The notes beneath the pieces were generated by a model, which made no database searches, was not told where the DNA came from, and was given only the letters and a program-made list of their open reading frames with translations. From NCBI GenBank assembly GCA_020851465.1, contig JADZCR010000017.1:186001-250000 (forward strand): a stretch of DNA of 64,000 nucleotides, written 5' to 3'. The position numbers and the translations under genes were made by a program. Source of the stretch: Phycisphaeraceae bacterium (lineage in GTDB: Bacteria > Planctomycetota > Phycisphaerae > Phycisphaerales > Phycisphaeraceae). Positions 35,210 through 44,174 of the stretch are shown here, one piece after another (the first letter of the stretch is position 1; each line of letters opens with the position of its first letter).

Positions 35210-36547
35210 CTATTCATGTTTGCTCGGCCGGGGATATGGCCGCGGCGAACCGCTGGTCTCGACGATCAGCGCGTCCACCTTATCCGCGATGATCTCCTCG
35301 ACACACGGGCTGAATGGTCCGGGCAGGTAGCACTCCAGCATTCCGGTGAATCCTTCGTAGCCGCCTTCCTGCCAGACACGACGAGATGGAATGTAGCACC
35401 AGTAGTCGTCGCTGTAGCCGGCCACCCAGGTGTCGTCGGATCCGTACGTCTGCTTGAATCGAAGCGCGTAGTCAGCTACTGGCTCGCTGCTGAGGGAAAT
35501 AATCTTGAGATCCGATCCGAATTGCCAGACGTGGATCGGATACGTCAGGTGGCGCGGACGGCGATCGGTGCCTTTCATCAGCGACAACTGCCACTTCATC
35601 GCGCGACGGTTGATGATGGATGGACCGTCCTTGTAGCGGAGCAATTCCTCGCGTGTGGGCAGTGATTCAAAAGGCAGATGAGCTTCATCAAAGGCAACGC
35701 GCAACGGACCATTGACGGGCTTCATCCGCTGGCACAAAACCTGTTCGACGGCGCTGGCGAGGATGAAGCCGTAGGCTTCGCCAAGCCCCGGTGCGTGGCG
35801 CGGCAGCGGGTTGGCGTCACCGCCGCAGCCTTGAGCAAAAAGCGCGATCGCGCCGGGGTGGTTCTGTTCCACCCCAGCCTGTGCATAGCCTGCGTAGTCG
35901 CCGTTGACTTTGTCATCGCTGATGCAGGTTGTGTGGCAGGCATAGCCGAAAACGACGCCTCGCAACTGTCCTGCCGGTGAATGCACTGCCAGCACGGGAA
36001 CATCCTGATCCACCACGGTGGGTAGTGATCGTCCGTGGTAACGTGCTCGGCGACGATTGACCGCGATCCCCGCCAACCCTTGTCCGAATGAGAGCGTTGC
36101 CGGTGAAAGATCAGCAAGAGCGGCACCGACGACCTCCACGAATCGGTCATAGAGCCATTCCGTGTAGCGATTGATGATGATGTCCTCGCGCTTGGGCAGG
36201 TCGAAATACAACCGCAGCACATCACCAGTGACCGGCCCGCTGTGCGAGTGAGAAGCATTGAGCACGAGATGAGAGCGATCGATGCCGTATTTTTTCTGCA
36301 CACGAGCTGCGATGATCGCGGTCATTTTTTGGCTCAAACCCAGCAGGTCAGCGGTAACCCACACGGCAGGCTTATCGTTGCCGCTGCGAAGCGCGAGGGC
36401 TTTGACCCAGATGGGTTGGCTGACTCCCTGCGATGTCCTGGTGCGAAAACCCCAGCCGGCGAGCCAGATCGGCTCGGTCGGCGTGATATCGACTTTAGCC
36501 AGACCAGCTTTCCAGGATGGTTGACGATGCGACGATGTCTTTGCCAT
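35210..36547 (-). CDS. Neutral/alkaline non-lysosomal ceramidase-like protein
   Basis: 445 residues. AGLAKVDITPTEPIWLAGWGFR is the typical opening of the ceramidase-like family common in planctomycetes. NASHSHSGP carries zinc-ligand-like histidines, VVFGYACHTTCISDDKVNGDYAGYA has the next ligand and active-site Ser-like region, and FAQGCGGDANP follows. The family cleaves amide bonds of sphingolipids in a few studied members; most bacterial relatives are untested. I place the start at ATG 36547 (MAKTSS), preceded by GGAGC; the frame runs 38 codons further upstream without family similarity. No signal peptide is visible, which is unusual for a secreted amidase. Divergent from the PhyH gene. Confidence 0.8.
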   Translation of the reverse strand: MAKTSSHRQPSWKAGLAKVDITPTEPIWLAGWGFRTRTSQGVSQPIWVKALALRSGNDKPAVWVTADLLGLSQKMTAIIAARVQKKYGIDRSHLVLNASHSHSGPVTGDVLRLYFDLPKREDIIINRYTEWLYDRFVEVVGAALADLSPATLSFGQGLAGIAVNRRRARYHGRSLPTVVDQDVPVLAVHSPAGQLRGVVFGYACHTTCISDDKVNGDYAGYAQAGVEQNHPGAIALFAQGCGGDANPLPRHAPGLGEAYGFILASAVEQVLCQRMKPVNGPLRVAFDEAHLPFESLPTREELLRYKDGPSIINRRAMKWQLSLMKGTDRRPRHLTYPIHVWQFGSDLKIISLSSEPVADYALRFKQTYGSDDTWVAGYSDDYWCYIPSRRVWQEGGYEGFTGMLECYLPGPFSPCVEEIIADKVDALIVETSGSPRPYPRPSKHE

Positions 36548-36969
36548 GACCAGCTCCGTGTGATGCTCTGATTCAGGAACAGCAAAAGTAGCAGAACTTG
36601 GACAACAAAGCTCCGTACCCAAGGACCGGTGCGTGTATCGAAATGACGACCGAAACGACACGACCTCTGCGCGGTGAATTTACGCTCGCTCTCTGTGTTT
36701 CGCTTGATGCTGCGGAACAAACAACAATCACCATATGACTCCGCAACGGATGAATTGAAAGATCGATGGCTCCCACCCATCGAGCGGGGATTTCGGGTTT
36801 CGCCACGACCGCTTGACATGTGAAAGATGTGAGAAATTATGCCCTGTGACGGTAGAGATCATGTGCAGCGGCATACACCCGCTCTCTCCGCTCACTTCGT
36901 CGTAGAATGTTGATTCCTCATCGGAAACTACACTCTCCGGCGAGGCAGGGCGATATCAGGAAATAAGTT
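36548..36969. other. Divergent intergenic region
   Basis: 422 bases between two divergent catabolic genes; it must hold their promoters, but no pair of hexamers stood out. No gene, repeat or terminator-like structure was recognised. Confidence 0.5.
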
Positions 36970-37860
36970 ATGGTTACCGATCGCGACAAATACTTTTTCG
37001 ATCTTCAGGGGTTTATTGTTCGGCGCGGCGTGTTGACGTCAGCTGAGGTCCGTGAGCTTAACGATTCACTCGATGCCATCCCCAAGCTCCAACCCGGTCA
37101 GTGGTATGGCGGTCTGCACGGCCACACCTACGGAACGAAGGACGGCATCAACTATCAGCAGATTTACGAAGCGGGTGAGCCGTTTGAGCGACTCATTGAC
37201 CACCCCTCGTGGATTGACCACATGAGGTGTTTCGTTGGCGGCGAGGGTACTTTTGACTACAAGCACGGGCCTCTCTTTATTGACGAAAACATGGCCAACT
37301 TCCGCGAGGCGGGTGAGGCGATCGGGCTGCACTCAGGCGGCAATGAGCTAATCAAGCGCAATCAGTTTCGTGTCGTCAATCAGAAATTTCTCAACTGCCA
37401 GGTCAATGCGCTGATCGCGCTGACGGACATCGGTCCCGGCGACGGTGCGACCATGGTCATCCCCGCCAGCCATAAGCAGAACTTTACGCATCCCGACATT
37501 GCCAAGCACTGCATGAAGCCGGGCGGCGCATCCGGTGATAACTGTGAGGGTGCGATCGAGGTATTCATGCAGGCAGGTGATGTGCTGATCTTCACCGATG
37601 CAATCTGTCACGGCTCCGCTAAGCGGACCAATCCCGGCTTTCGGCGAATCCTTGTTTACCGTTACGGTCCGTCCTGGGGATTTTTCCGACACGGCTACCG
37701 ACCCACCCGTGAACTGCTCACGCGACTCACACCCCAACGCAGGCAGATTGTCTGGCCGCACGAACCCTTTCAGCGAACGCCGAATCTCAAACCCGGCTTT
37801 AACGAGTCTTACAACTCACTCGAAGGCCCGCCGATGTCAACCACCGGTCAGGGCGGGTGA
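36970..37860 (+). CDS. PhyH-family oxygenase (phytanoyl-CoA dioxygenase-like)
   Basis: 296 residues with the PhyH pattern: FDLQGFIVRRGVLTSAEVRELN at the start, WYGGLHGHTY, GLHSGGNELI in the first metal-ligand area, IGPGDGATMVIPASHKQ, and CHGSAKRTNPGFRRILVYRYGP containing the distal His and the 2-oxoglutarate-binding Arg. The usual HxD of Fe(II)/2-oxoglutarate oxygenases is HSG here, so the second metal ligand is not obvious; the family contains similar variants. AGGA lies about 11 bases before the ATG. The substrate is unknown. A second PhyH gene at 45.5 kb has the normal HxD. Confidence 0.82.
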   Translation: MVTDRDKYFFDLQGFIVRRGVLTSAEVRELNDSLDAIPKLQPGQWYGGLHGHTYGTKDGINYQQIYEAGEPFERLIDHPSWIDHMRCFVGGEGTFDYKHGPLFIDENMANFREAGEAIGLHSGGNELIKRNQFRVVNQKFLNCQVNALIALTDIGPGDGATMVIPASHKQNFTHPDIAKHCMKPGGASGDNCEGAIEVFMQAGDVLIFTDAICHGSAKRTNPGFRRILVYRYGPSWGFFRHGYRPTRELLTRLTPQRRQIVWPHEPFQRTPNLKPGFNESYNSLEGPPMSTTGQGG

Positions 37861-37876
37861 GGCATACGCTGGTCGG

Positions 37877-38146
37877 CTATATCTGCTCGCGTTTGCCTGT
37901 CGCGCGGAACCTTGCGCGTTTCTTTGCATATTCCTCTGGCGAGTGGCTCAGGTCCGGATCATCGACCCCTGCTAACGATTGTTCGTGCAGTTGTTTAAGA
38001 AACGGCACACACCACCCGCAACCCGTACCGGCGGAAAGACACTCGCTGATGAGGCTGGCGAAGGGCGGCTTTTCGCGCTTGCAAAAGTTGACGATTTTTC
38101 GCTTGGAAACGTGAAAACAAAGACAAACATGATCGTCGGGATTCAT
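37877..38146 (-). CDS. BFD-type [2Fe-2S] ferredoxin
   Basis: 89 residues. C8 and C10 (VCLCFHVSKRKI) and C43 and C46 (TGCGWCVPF) give the CxC...CxxC arrangement of the bacterioferritin-associated ferredoxin/NirB-type [2Fe-2S] domain. The C-terminal 25 residues are charged. In studied cases such ferredoxins reduce bacterioferritin to release iron; no bacterioferritin gene is near. It converges with the PhyH gene (16 bases) and is divergent from recR. Confidence 0.85.
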   Translation of the reverse strand: MNPDDHVCLCFHVSKRKIVNFCKREKPPFASLISECLSAGTGCGWCVPFLKQLHEQSLAGVDDPDLSHSPEEYAKKRARFRATGKREQI

Positions 38147-38276
38147 GCCCTAATCTTATAAAAACAATCAAACCCGACCAGTTAAACTGATCCTAAGACG
38201 TGAAAACGCCGAAATTTCCTGCTACGGAGCAAAATCCGGGCCAATCCTTATTTTTAACCGGTAAAATAAATCCGAT

Positions 38277-38933
38277 ATGCCGCAACCTGCGACCCATACT
38301 GCCGCCATGAACCATCTCATACAGCGGCTTTCCCGCCTGCCGGGGCTGGGAAAACGCTCGGCTGAGCGGCTGGCGTACCATCTGCTCAAGCAGCCTGCGG
38401 AAGAAGCGAATGAACTGGCGGGAGCGATCATCGACCTCAAGGCCAACGTCCGTCATTGCGCTGTGTGTTTTAATCTGACCGAGTCTCTGGTTTGCTCCAT
38501 CTGTTCCGATGCTCAGCGCGATCACAGCATTGTGCTCGTCGTCGAGCAGCCTTCCGATGTGATCAGCCTGGAATCCACTGGCATGCATCATGGGGTGTAT
38601 CACGTGCTGATGGGTCGGCTGTCGCCACTCGAAGGAGTCGGTCCGGGTGAATTAAATATTGACTCACTGATGGAACGGGTGAAAGCCTCCGCAGCAGTGG
38701 AGCCTTCATCTGTTCAGTCGAAGTCAACCGCAGTACCCATCCGCGAAGTGATCCTCGGCACCAACCCGACTCTCGAAGGCGACGGCACCGCGCTGTATCT
38801 CTCTAAGCAGCTTTCAACTCTCGGCGTCAAGGTCTCGCGCCTGGCCCGCGGCCTGCCGCAGGGAAGCCATCTCGAACTCGTGAGCAAGGCTGTGTTGGCC
38901 GATGCTATCTCAGGAAGACAGGATGTTCGATGA
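38277..38933 (+). CDS. recR: Recombination mediator RecR
   Basis: 218 residues. The N-terminal helix-hairpin-helix (LSRLPGLGKRSAERLAYHLL) is followed by the zinc finger CAVCFNLTESLVCSIC, then a Toprim domain starting IVLVVEQPSDVISLE, and the C-terminal VSRLARGLPQGSHLELV, all in the RecR order. RecR works with RecO (and RecF) to load RecA on single-stranded DNA. The ATG at 38277 gives a 10-residue extension; ATG 38307 (MNHLIQRLSRLPGLG) would be the more usual start. A 115-base gap separates it from rpoN. Confidence 0.95.
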   Translation: MPQPATHTAAMNHLIQRLSRLPGLGKRSAERLAYHLLKQPAEEANELAGAIIDLKANVRHCAVCFNLTESLVCSICSDAQRDHSIVLVVEQPSDVISLESTGMHHGVYHVLMGRLSPLEGVGPGELNIDSLMERVKASAAVEPSSVQSKSTAVPIREVILGTNPTLEGDGTALYLSKQLSTLGVKVSRLARGLPQGSHLELVSKAVLADAISGRQDVR

Positions 38934-39048
38934 GCTGCTGTTCGTCGAGGTACCGCCCGGCCTCCAAATAAACACGGATGCGTGGCAGACCGGGTAATTC
39001 TCAGCATCGTGCCTTCAGCAGCCGACGATCAAGGACCGGCGATTCCCC

Positions 39049-40623
39049 ATGAGGATTGATACCGGACAACATCTGCGACTCGGCCAGCACATGAAGCTGG
39101 CGCCGCGCATGATCCAGTCGATGGAGATTCTCCAGATGACCGCGCAGGCGCTGGAGGCCCGCATCGAGCAGGAATTGTCGAGCAATCCAACCCTTGAGCT
39201 TCAGGAAGAGTCCCCCGACGAACAGGCCATCGAGGAGGAACGCGCCCAGGAAAAGCGCGATGACAAGGAAAACACTCGCGAACTGGTCGTTGCTGAAAAT
39301 TCGGACAAGACGCAAGCGGATGACTTCGAGCGACTGGCTAACTTCTCCGAAGAAAATGCTGACAGCTGGGAGTCAAATACTTACGAAAGCGGTGAAAGCT
39401 ATCACATCAGCCGGAACGATGGTGAGCCGGACAAAAAGCACGATGCGATGGCCAATACCGCATCGCGGGCTACCAGCCTCACCGATCAACTTCTCGCGCA
39501 GTGGCGTCTTATCGAAACGACCCCCGAATTATGGCGAGCCGGCGAATACCTCATTGGTTTCATTGACGATGACGGCTACCTCCGTACCGATCGCGCAATG
39601 TTGATCAATCAGGCACCTCAGGACATCACTCCTGCACAGCTCGATGAAGCGCTGCTGCTCGTGCAGCATTCGCTTGAGCCGGTCGGGCTGGGTGCCCGTG
39701 ATCTCCGCGAGTGCCTCCTCCTCCAGATCGACCATCAAACTCGACAACAAATGGAGGAGGCCCGTAATCAATCGAGCCGCAATCACCGCGCTAACCATGA
39801 AGACCAGAGTCATGAGGAACTCAGTCTTGAGCGTGCTCTCATCAGCGATTATTACCGAGACATCGAGGCCAATCGGTTACCCAAAATAGCCAAGGGCTTG
39901 GGTGTTGAGATCGATGACATCAAGAAAGCGATCGTCAATCTCAGGCAGTTTCATCCGCATCCCGGCCGGCTGCTGGTTACCGAGACGCCAAGGCATATCA
40001 AACCTGATGCAATCATTGACTTTGACGAAGAGGAAGATCGTTACGTAGCGAAGTTGACGAATGACCGACTCCCGGCGGTGGCGATCAATCCTCGCTACAC
40101 AAAGATGGCCCGCGACTCATCAGTAGATCGGAAGACGCGAGAGTTTATCGGCAATAACCTGCGCTCCGCACGCTGGCTCATTGACGCCATCCAACAGCGC
40201 GAAAACACGCTGCTGCGCGTCATCAATGTCGTGCTTGAGGCGCAACGGGAGTTTTTTGATGTCGGGCCTCAGGCTCTCAAGCCGCTACCCATGACGCAAG
40301 TTGCGGACCAGCTCGGTATTCATGTGGCGACTGTCAGCCGCGCGGTGAATGAGAAATACATCCAGAGTCCGCGAGGCATCTATCCTCTGCGAATGTTCTT
40401 TTCCGGCGGCACCGCCACCGAAGCGGGCGAGGAAATGAGCTGGACCGCGGTGCAGGCAAAACTCGAAGAAGTCATCAAAAGCGAAGATAAAGCCAACCCG
40501 CTCAGCGACGATGAACTGGTGGATAAGCTGAAAGAAAACGGCATCGAAATCGCACGACGCACCATCGCGAAGTATCGAAAACAGCTCAATATTCCCACGG
40601 CGCGAGCGCGGAAGGAATATTGA
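39049..40623 (+). CDS. rpoN: RNA polymerase sigma-54 factor
   Basis: 524 residues. Region I at the N-terminus is Gln-rich, MIQSMEILQMTAQALEARI (activator contact). An acidic linker follows, then the core-binding domain (about 130-320), and the helix-turn-helix QVADQLGIHVATVSRAVNEKY. The RpoN box reads ARRTIAKYRKQLNIP (about 505-519), with Ile and Lys where ARRTVAKYRE is usual; this is a conservative change. Promoters of this factor would have the -24/-12 elements GGC and GC. An ATP-dependent enhancer-binding activator is not in this window. Confidence 0.96.
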   Translation: MRIDTGQHLRLGQHMKLAPRMIQSMEILQMTAQALEARIEQELSSNPTLELQEESPDEQAIEEERAQEKRDDKENTRELVVAENSDKTQADDFERLANFSEENADSWESNTYESGESYHISRNDGEPDKKHDAMANTASRATSLTDQLLAQWRLIETTPELWRAGEYLIGFIDDDGYLRTDRAMLINQAPQDITPAQLDEALLLVQHSLEPVGLGARDLRECLLLQIDHQTRQQMEEARNQSSRNHRANHEDQSHEELSLERALISDYYRDIEANRLPKIAKGLGVEIDDIKKAIVNLRQFHPHPGRLLVTETPRHIKPDAIIDFDEEEDRYVAKLTNDRLPAVAINPRYTKMARDSSVDRKTREFIGNNLRSARWLIDAIQQRENTLLRVINVVLEAQREFFDVGPQALKPLPMTQVADQLGIHVATVSRAVNEKYIQSPRGIYPLRMFFSGGTATEAGEEMSWTAVQAKLEEVIKSEDKANPLSDDELVDKLKENGIEIARRTIAKYRKQLNIPTARARKEY

Positions 40624-40812
40624 CCGAAAAGTCTCCCCTCCGAAATCGCTTGAAGAAGCACGGGTTGAGCGTCGCTGTTTACGATGCTGCATGAAAGCGG
40701 TAGGGCGTTATGAACATCGCCGCTTATCGCAGCCGCATACAGCGCAATCGCAACCAACGAATATCCGCAGTCGGTGATCGCTCGAATTACCGCACCGATT
40801 ATTTTGAATGAC

Positions 40813-42099
40813 TTAATGCGGCATCGGAAAATGAGCGCAAAGCTCTGCGATTTCCGCGCGGACTTTCTGGGCTGTGTCAGCATTGCCCCCGCTGGTCAGC
40901 ACGCGATCGATCCACCCTGCGATTTGACGCATTTGTGCCTCACGCAGTCCGCGTGTGGTTACGGCTGGTGAACCCAGTCGCAGACCGCTGGTCAGTTTCG
41001 GCGGGCGCGGATCCTGAGGAATGCCATTCTTGTTGGTGATCATTCCCGCAGCTTCTAGCCACTTCTCGGCATCGGCACCGGTGAGTTCCGCGTTCCGTGG
41101 CCGCAGGTCCACAAGCATGAGGTGATTATCCGTTCCTCCCGATGACAACCGGTAGCCCTTTTCCGTCAAAGCGGTGGCGAGAGCTTTCGCGTTTTTCACG
41201 ATCTGATTCGCGTATTGTTTGAACTCCGGTTGCAGGGCTTCACCGAAACACACCGCCTTTGCCGCGATGATGTGCATCAACGGGCCTCCCTGGAGGCCGG
41301 GGAAGACCGCCTTATCTATCTTCTTCGCAATCTCCTCATCATTGGTCAAGACGATTCCGCCGCGCGGGCCGCGCAGCGTTTTATGAGTCGTTGTTGTGAC
41401 GATGTGAGCATGCGGAAAGGGCGAGGGATGCACGCCGGCAGCCACCAATCCTGCGATGTGGGCGATGTCGGCCATGAGCAGTGCGCCAACCTCATCCGCA
41501 ATCGCGCGGAACTTCGCAAAGTCAATCACACGCGGATAGGCTGAGTATCCGCAGAGAATCATTTTTGGTTTGTGTTCGAGGGCGACGCGCCGTGCTGCGT
41601 CGTAGTCGATCTGCTCATGTTTTGGATCTTTGGCGTCATAGATCAGCGGATAGTGGACGGGCTTGAAATACTTGCCGGAAAAATTGATCTTCATCCCATG
41701 CGAGAGGTGGCCGCCGTCGGAAAGGATGAGACTGGCAAACGTATCGCCGGGATTCAGCAGCGCGAAAAAGACAGCCGCGTTCGCGCTGGCACCTGAGTGA
41801 GGCTGGACATTGGCAAACCGACAGCCGAAAAGTTTCTTGGCACGATCACGAGCCAGATTCTCGATGATGTCATAGTTCTGACATCCGCCGTAGTAACGGG
41901 CATCCGGGTATCCCTCGGCATACTTATTGGTCAGACACGATCCCGCCGCCGCCATTACCGCACGGCTGACATGGTTTTCGCTGGCGATGAGTTCGAGCGT
42001 CGTTTCCTGCCGTTTCTCTTCCGCACGGATTGCACGGAAAACTTCCTCATCGGCGGCAAGCGGGCTGTGCGAAACAGGTTCGGCATGAGTTGCGGTCAT
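40813..42099 (-). CDS. glyA: Serine hydroxymethyltransferase
   Basis: 428 residues. Interconverts serine and glycine with tetrahydrofolate, giving 5,10-methylene-THF. The PLP lysine is K240 in [14 protein letters not shown], and the N-terminal [19 protein letters not shown] and [15 protein letters not shown] are family hallmarks. All parts are present and length is normal. A 46-base gap separates its 5' end from the isomerase/epimerase gene, which lies upstream on the same strand, so the two may be co-transcribed. The product supplies glycine for the GcvP pair. Confidence 0.97.
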   Translation of the reverse strand: MTATHAEPVSHSPLAADEEVFRAIRAEEKRQETTLELIASENHVSRAVMAAAGSCLTNKYAEGYPDARYYGGCQNYDIIENLARDRAKKLFGCRFANVQPHSGASANAAVFFALLNPGDTFASLILSDGGHLSHGMKINFSGKYFKPVHYPLIYDAKDPKHEQIDYDAARRVALEHKPKMILCGYSAYPRVIDFAKFRAIADEVGALLMADIAHIAGLVAAGVHPSPFPHAHIVTTTTHKTLRGPRGGIVLTNDEEIAKKIDKAVFPGLQGGPLMHIIAAKAVCFGEALQPEFKQYANQIVKNAKALATALTEKGYRLSSGGTDNHLMLVDLRPRNAELTGADAEKWLEAAGMITNKNGIPQDPRPPKLTSGLRLGSPAVTTRGLREAQMRQIAGWIDRVLTSGGNADTAQKVRAEIAELCAHFPMPH

Positions 42100-42144
42100 T
42101 GTCAGCTCCGGTACTAAGTCTGTGGGTTCTGCCCACAGTCCATC

Positions 42145-42975
42145 CTATAGACTAATTTTCTTGAATGATGCTGCGACTCGGGCCGCAGTCTCATCGGGTG
42201 CCAGTGCGGCCAGTTCCGGCAGGAACGGCTCGGCGGCCACAGGACCATCATAGCCCGTCTCGTGCAAGCCTCCGAGAAACGCGCCTATGTCGATCACGCC
42301 TGTTGCGCCGGGTAACGCGCGTTCGTTGTCGATCTGCTCGTGGGGCAACCGACCCGTGCGGGCGTCATTCACATGTACATACACCACTTTACCGCGCAGC
42401 TTGCGCGTGATGTCGTCCCGCGTACCACCGGAAGTAAACCAGTGAAAGCAATCAAATAAAACGCCTGTGTCGTGACCGATTGCTCCAGCCAACTCAAGGA
42501 TGCCGTCGATATCGTGCACAAAAGGAAATCGAAAATTTTTACGGATCGTTGCGGGGCCGACAAACTCGATAGCCAGCCGAATACCGTTCTCCGCGAGTAG
42601 TTGCGCTACCGGCTGGAGGCGACGTGTGTGCTGCTCAAAATTAGCTGCATAGTCGAGCGTGTTGTGTGCGGGCATGATCCACGTGTAACACTTCGTGCAA
42701 CCAGCCCGTTTGGCGATTAACGCCTGCGTTTCGAGTTTTTTCAGGCCGGTTTGATATGGCCCCTCCTCGCCGCGGAAGTCCAGCGGCAGACCGAAGCCAC
42801 CCCATCGTAGGCCCGCGTTCCGGACTCGTTGGCCGTACCCTTCCGGGTCGGTACTGAAATCCGGCTCGTCTAGCGGCAGATCGATTCCCTTAAAGCCATG
42901 ACGCAGCGCGAGGGCAAGACACTCATCAAACGCAGCACTGATGCCGATGGCTTTGGGTGCGAAGTTGCGGAACAT
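42145..42975 (-). CDS. Sugar phosphate isomerase/epimerase-like TIM barrel protein
   Basis: 276 residues with the xylose isomerase-like/AP endonuclease 2 fold: FDECLALALRHGFKGIDLPL, AIEFVGPATIR, GVLFDCFHWF and VVYVHVNDARTG carry the metal-binding Glu, Asp, His and following residues expected on strands of the barrel. I set the start at ATG 42975 (MFRNFAPKAIGIS), preceded by AAAGGA at 7 bases; the frame is open 14 codons upstream. The substrate is unknown. The gene pairs naturally with the Gfo/Idh oxidoreductase divergent from it, as often seen in inositol or sugar catabolic loci. Confidence 0.8.
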   Translation of the reverse strand: MFRNFAPKAIGISAAFDECLALALRHGFKGIDLPLDEPDFSTDPEGYGQRVRNAGLRWGGFGLPLDFRGEEGPYQTGLKKLETQALIAKRAGCTKCYTWIMPAHNTLDYAANFEQHTRRLQPVAQLLAENGIRLAIEFVGPATIRKNFRFPFVHDIDGILELAGAIGHDTGVLFDCFHWFTSGGTRDDITRKLRGKVVYVHVNDARTGRLPHEQIDNERALPGATGVIDIGAFLGGLHETGYDGPVAAEPFLPELAALAPDETAARVAASFKKISL

Positions 42976-43106
42976 CACTGTGTCCTTTGGTGACGGCAGA
43001 TAATAGCCGGTCGGCAAAAAATCACGGCGTCAGATACCCGACTACCTCTGCCGATTGCGTTTCATAGGGCAAGACAAATAGTGAGCACTTGCTAAACTCT
43101 CCGCCC

Positions 43107-43964
43107 ATGAACATTGGCTTTATCGACTACTACATCGACGAGTGGCACGCGAATAACTACCCGGACTTTATCCGACAGAGTCCGCTGGGTGCCCGCATGA
43201 AGGTGACACACGCATGGGATCAGGGGCCGCAACCGGGCAAGAAACCGCTCGACCAGTGGTGCCGCGATATGGGTGTTACGCAGGCACGCACCGTTGAGGA
43301 AGTGATCGCAAAATGCGATGCGATTATCGTGCTGGCACCCGACAATGTTGAGACTCACGAGGCACTGGCCGATCTGCCTCTGCGCAGCGGTAAGCCGGTG
43401 TATATCGATAAGCCGGTCGCACCCTCGCGTGCCGCAGCGAAACGGCTGTTTGATAAGGCTGCCGCACATAAGACACCCATGTTTTCCTCATCCGCATTGC
43501 GGTTCAGCTCGGAACTGCATGCCGCTCTATCGAGTCCGCTCAAGAACGCTCCCCCTGACTTTATTTCGACGCGAGGCGGCGGAGATTTTTCGATTTACGC
43601 GATTCACCAGTACGAGATGATCGTCAAAGTGATGGGTGTCGGGGCGCAGCGAGTGATGATGACCAGTAGTCAGGCGGCACCGGGATTGGCGATCGACTAC
43701 GGCAATGGCCGGTTCGCTTCGATGAACGTCGCCTGGGGACACCCGTTCCAGTTATCCGCCGCATACAAGGGAACGGGGAAAGAAGCGGTTGTCCTCAACC
43801 AGATTGATGACTTCTTTCCGCAATTCATCGAGGCAATGCTGACATTTTTCGAGACCCGGCAATCGCCTGTACGCGCGGAGGAAACTCTGGAGGTCGCGGG
43901 CCTGATCGAAGCGGGGGAAGCGGCGCTCAAGCGGCCGTTCGAGTGGGTTGCGGTCGGCAGATAG
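43107..43964 (+). CDS. Gfo/Idh/MocA-type oxidoreductase
   Basis: 285 residues, short for the family (usually 330-400). The N-terminal Rossmann part continues CDAIIVLAPDNVETHEALADL and GKPVYIDKPVAPSRAAAKRL, where the EKP motif of the family appears as DKP. The C-terminal half is an abbreviated alpha/beta domain (GDFSIYAIHQYEMIVKVMGVG has the His region seen in many members). I do not see the usual GxGxxG at the start (MNIGFIDYYIDEWHANNY), so NAD(P) binding may be altered or lost; this is a real possibility. ATG 43107 chosen over an upstream TTG. The role is likely sugar-related, by analogy only. Confidence 0.65.
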   Translation: MNIGFIDYYIDEWHANNYPDFIRQSPLGARMKVTHAWDQGPQPGKKPLDQWCRDMGVTQARTVEEVIAKCDAIIVLAPDNVETHEALADLPLRSGKPVYIDKPVAPSRAAAKRLFDKAAAHKTPMFSSSALRFSSELHAALSSPLKNAPPDFISTRGGGDFSIYAIHQYEMIVKVMGVGAQRVMMTSSQAAPGLAIDYGNGRFASMNVAWGHPFQLSAAYKGTGKEAVVLNQIDDFFPQFIEAMLTFFETRQSPVRAEETLEVAGLIEAGEAALKRPFEWVAVGR

Positions 43965-44174
43965 GAAACCGGGAACCGTCTAACTGTCAAATGAGTTGTA
44001 CTGTTCACCAGCGGTGCGATGTTTTTTGCGTACCGGTGTGTTCTCGTTTCCGTTAAAAGCCGGTGCTTGCGGCTTATTTTGGGTGAATCGCGGTATCGCT
44101 CCGGCGTCGAGGGTGCAAAGCCTGCCCGTCCAGTCCAATTACGTCACGCTCTCTTTCCACGGTGACAGGATCGC

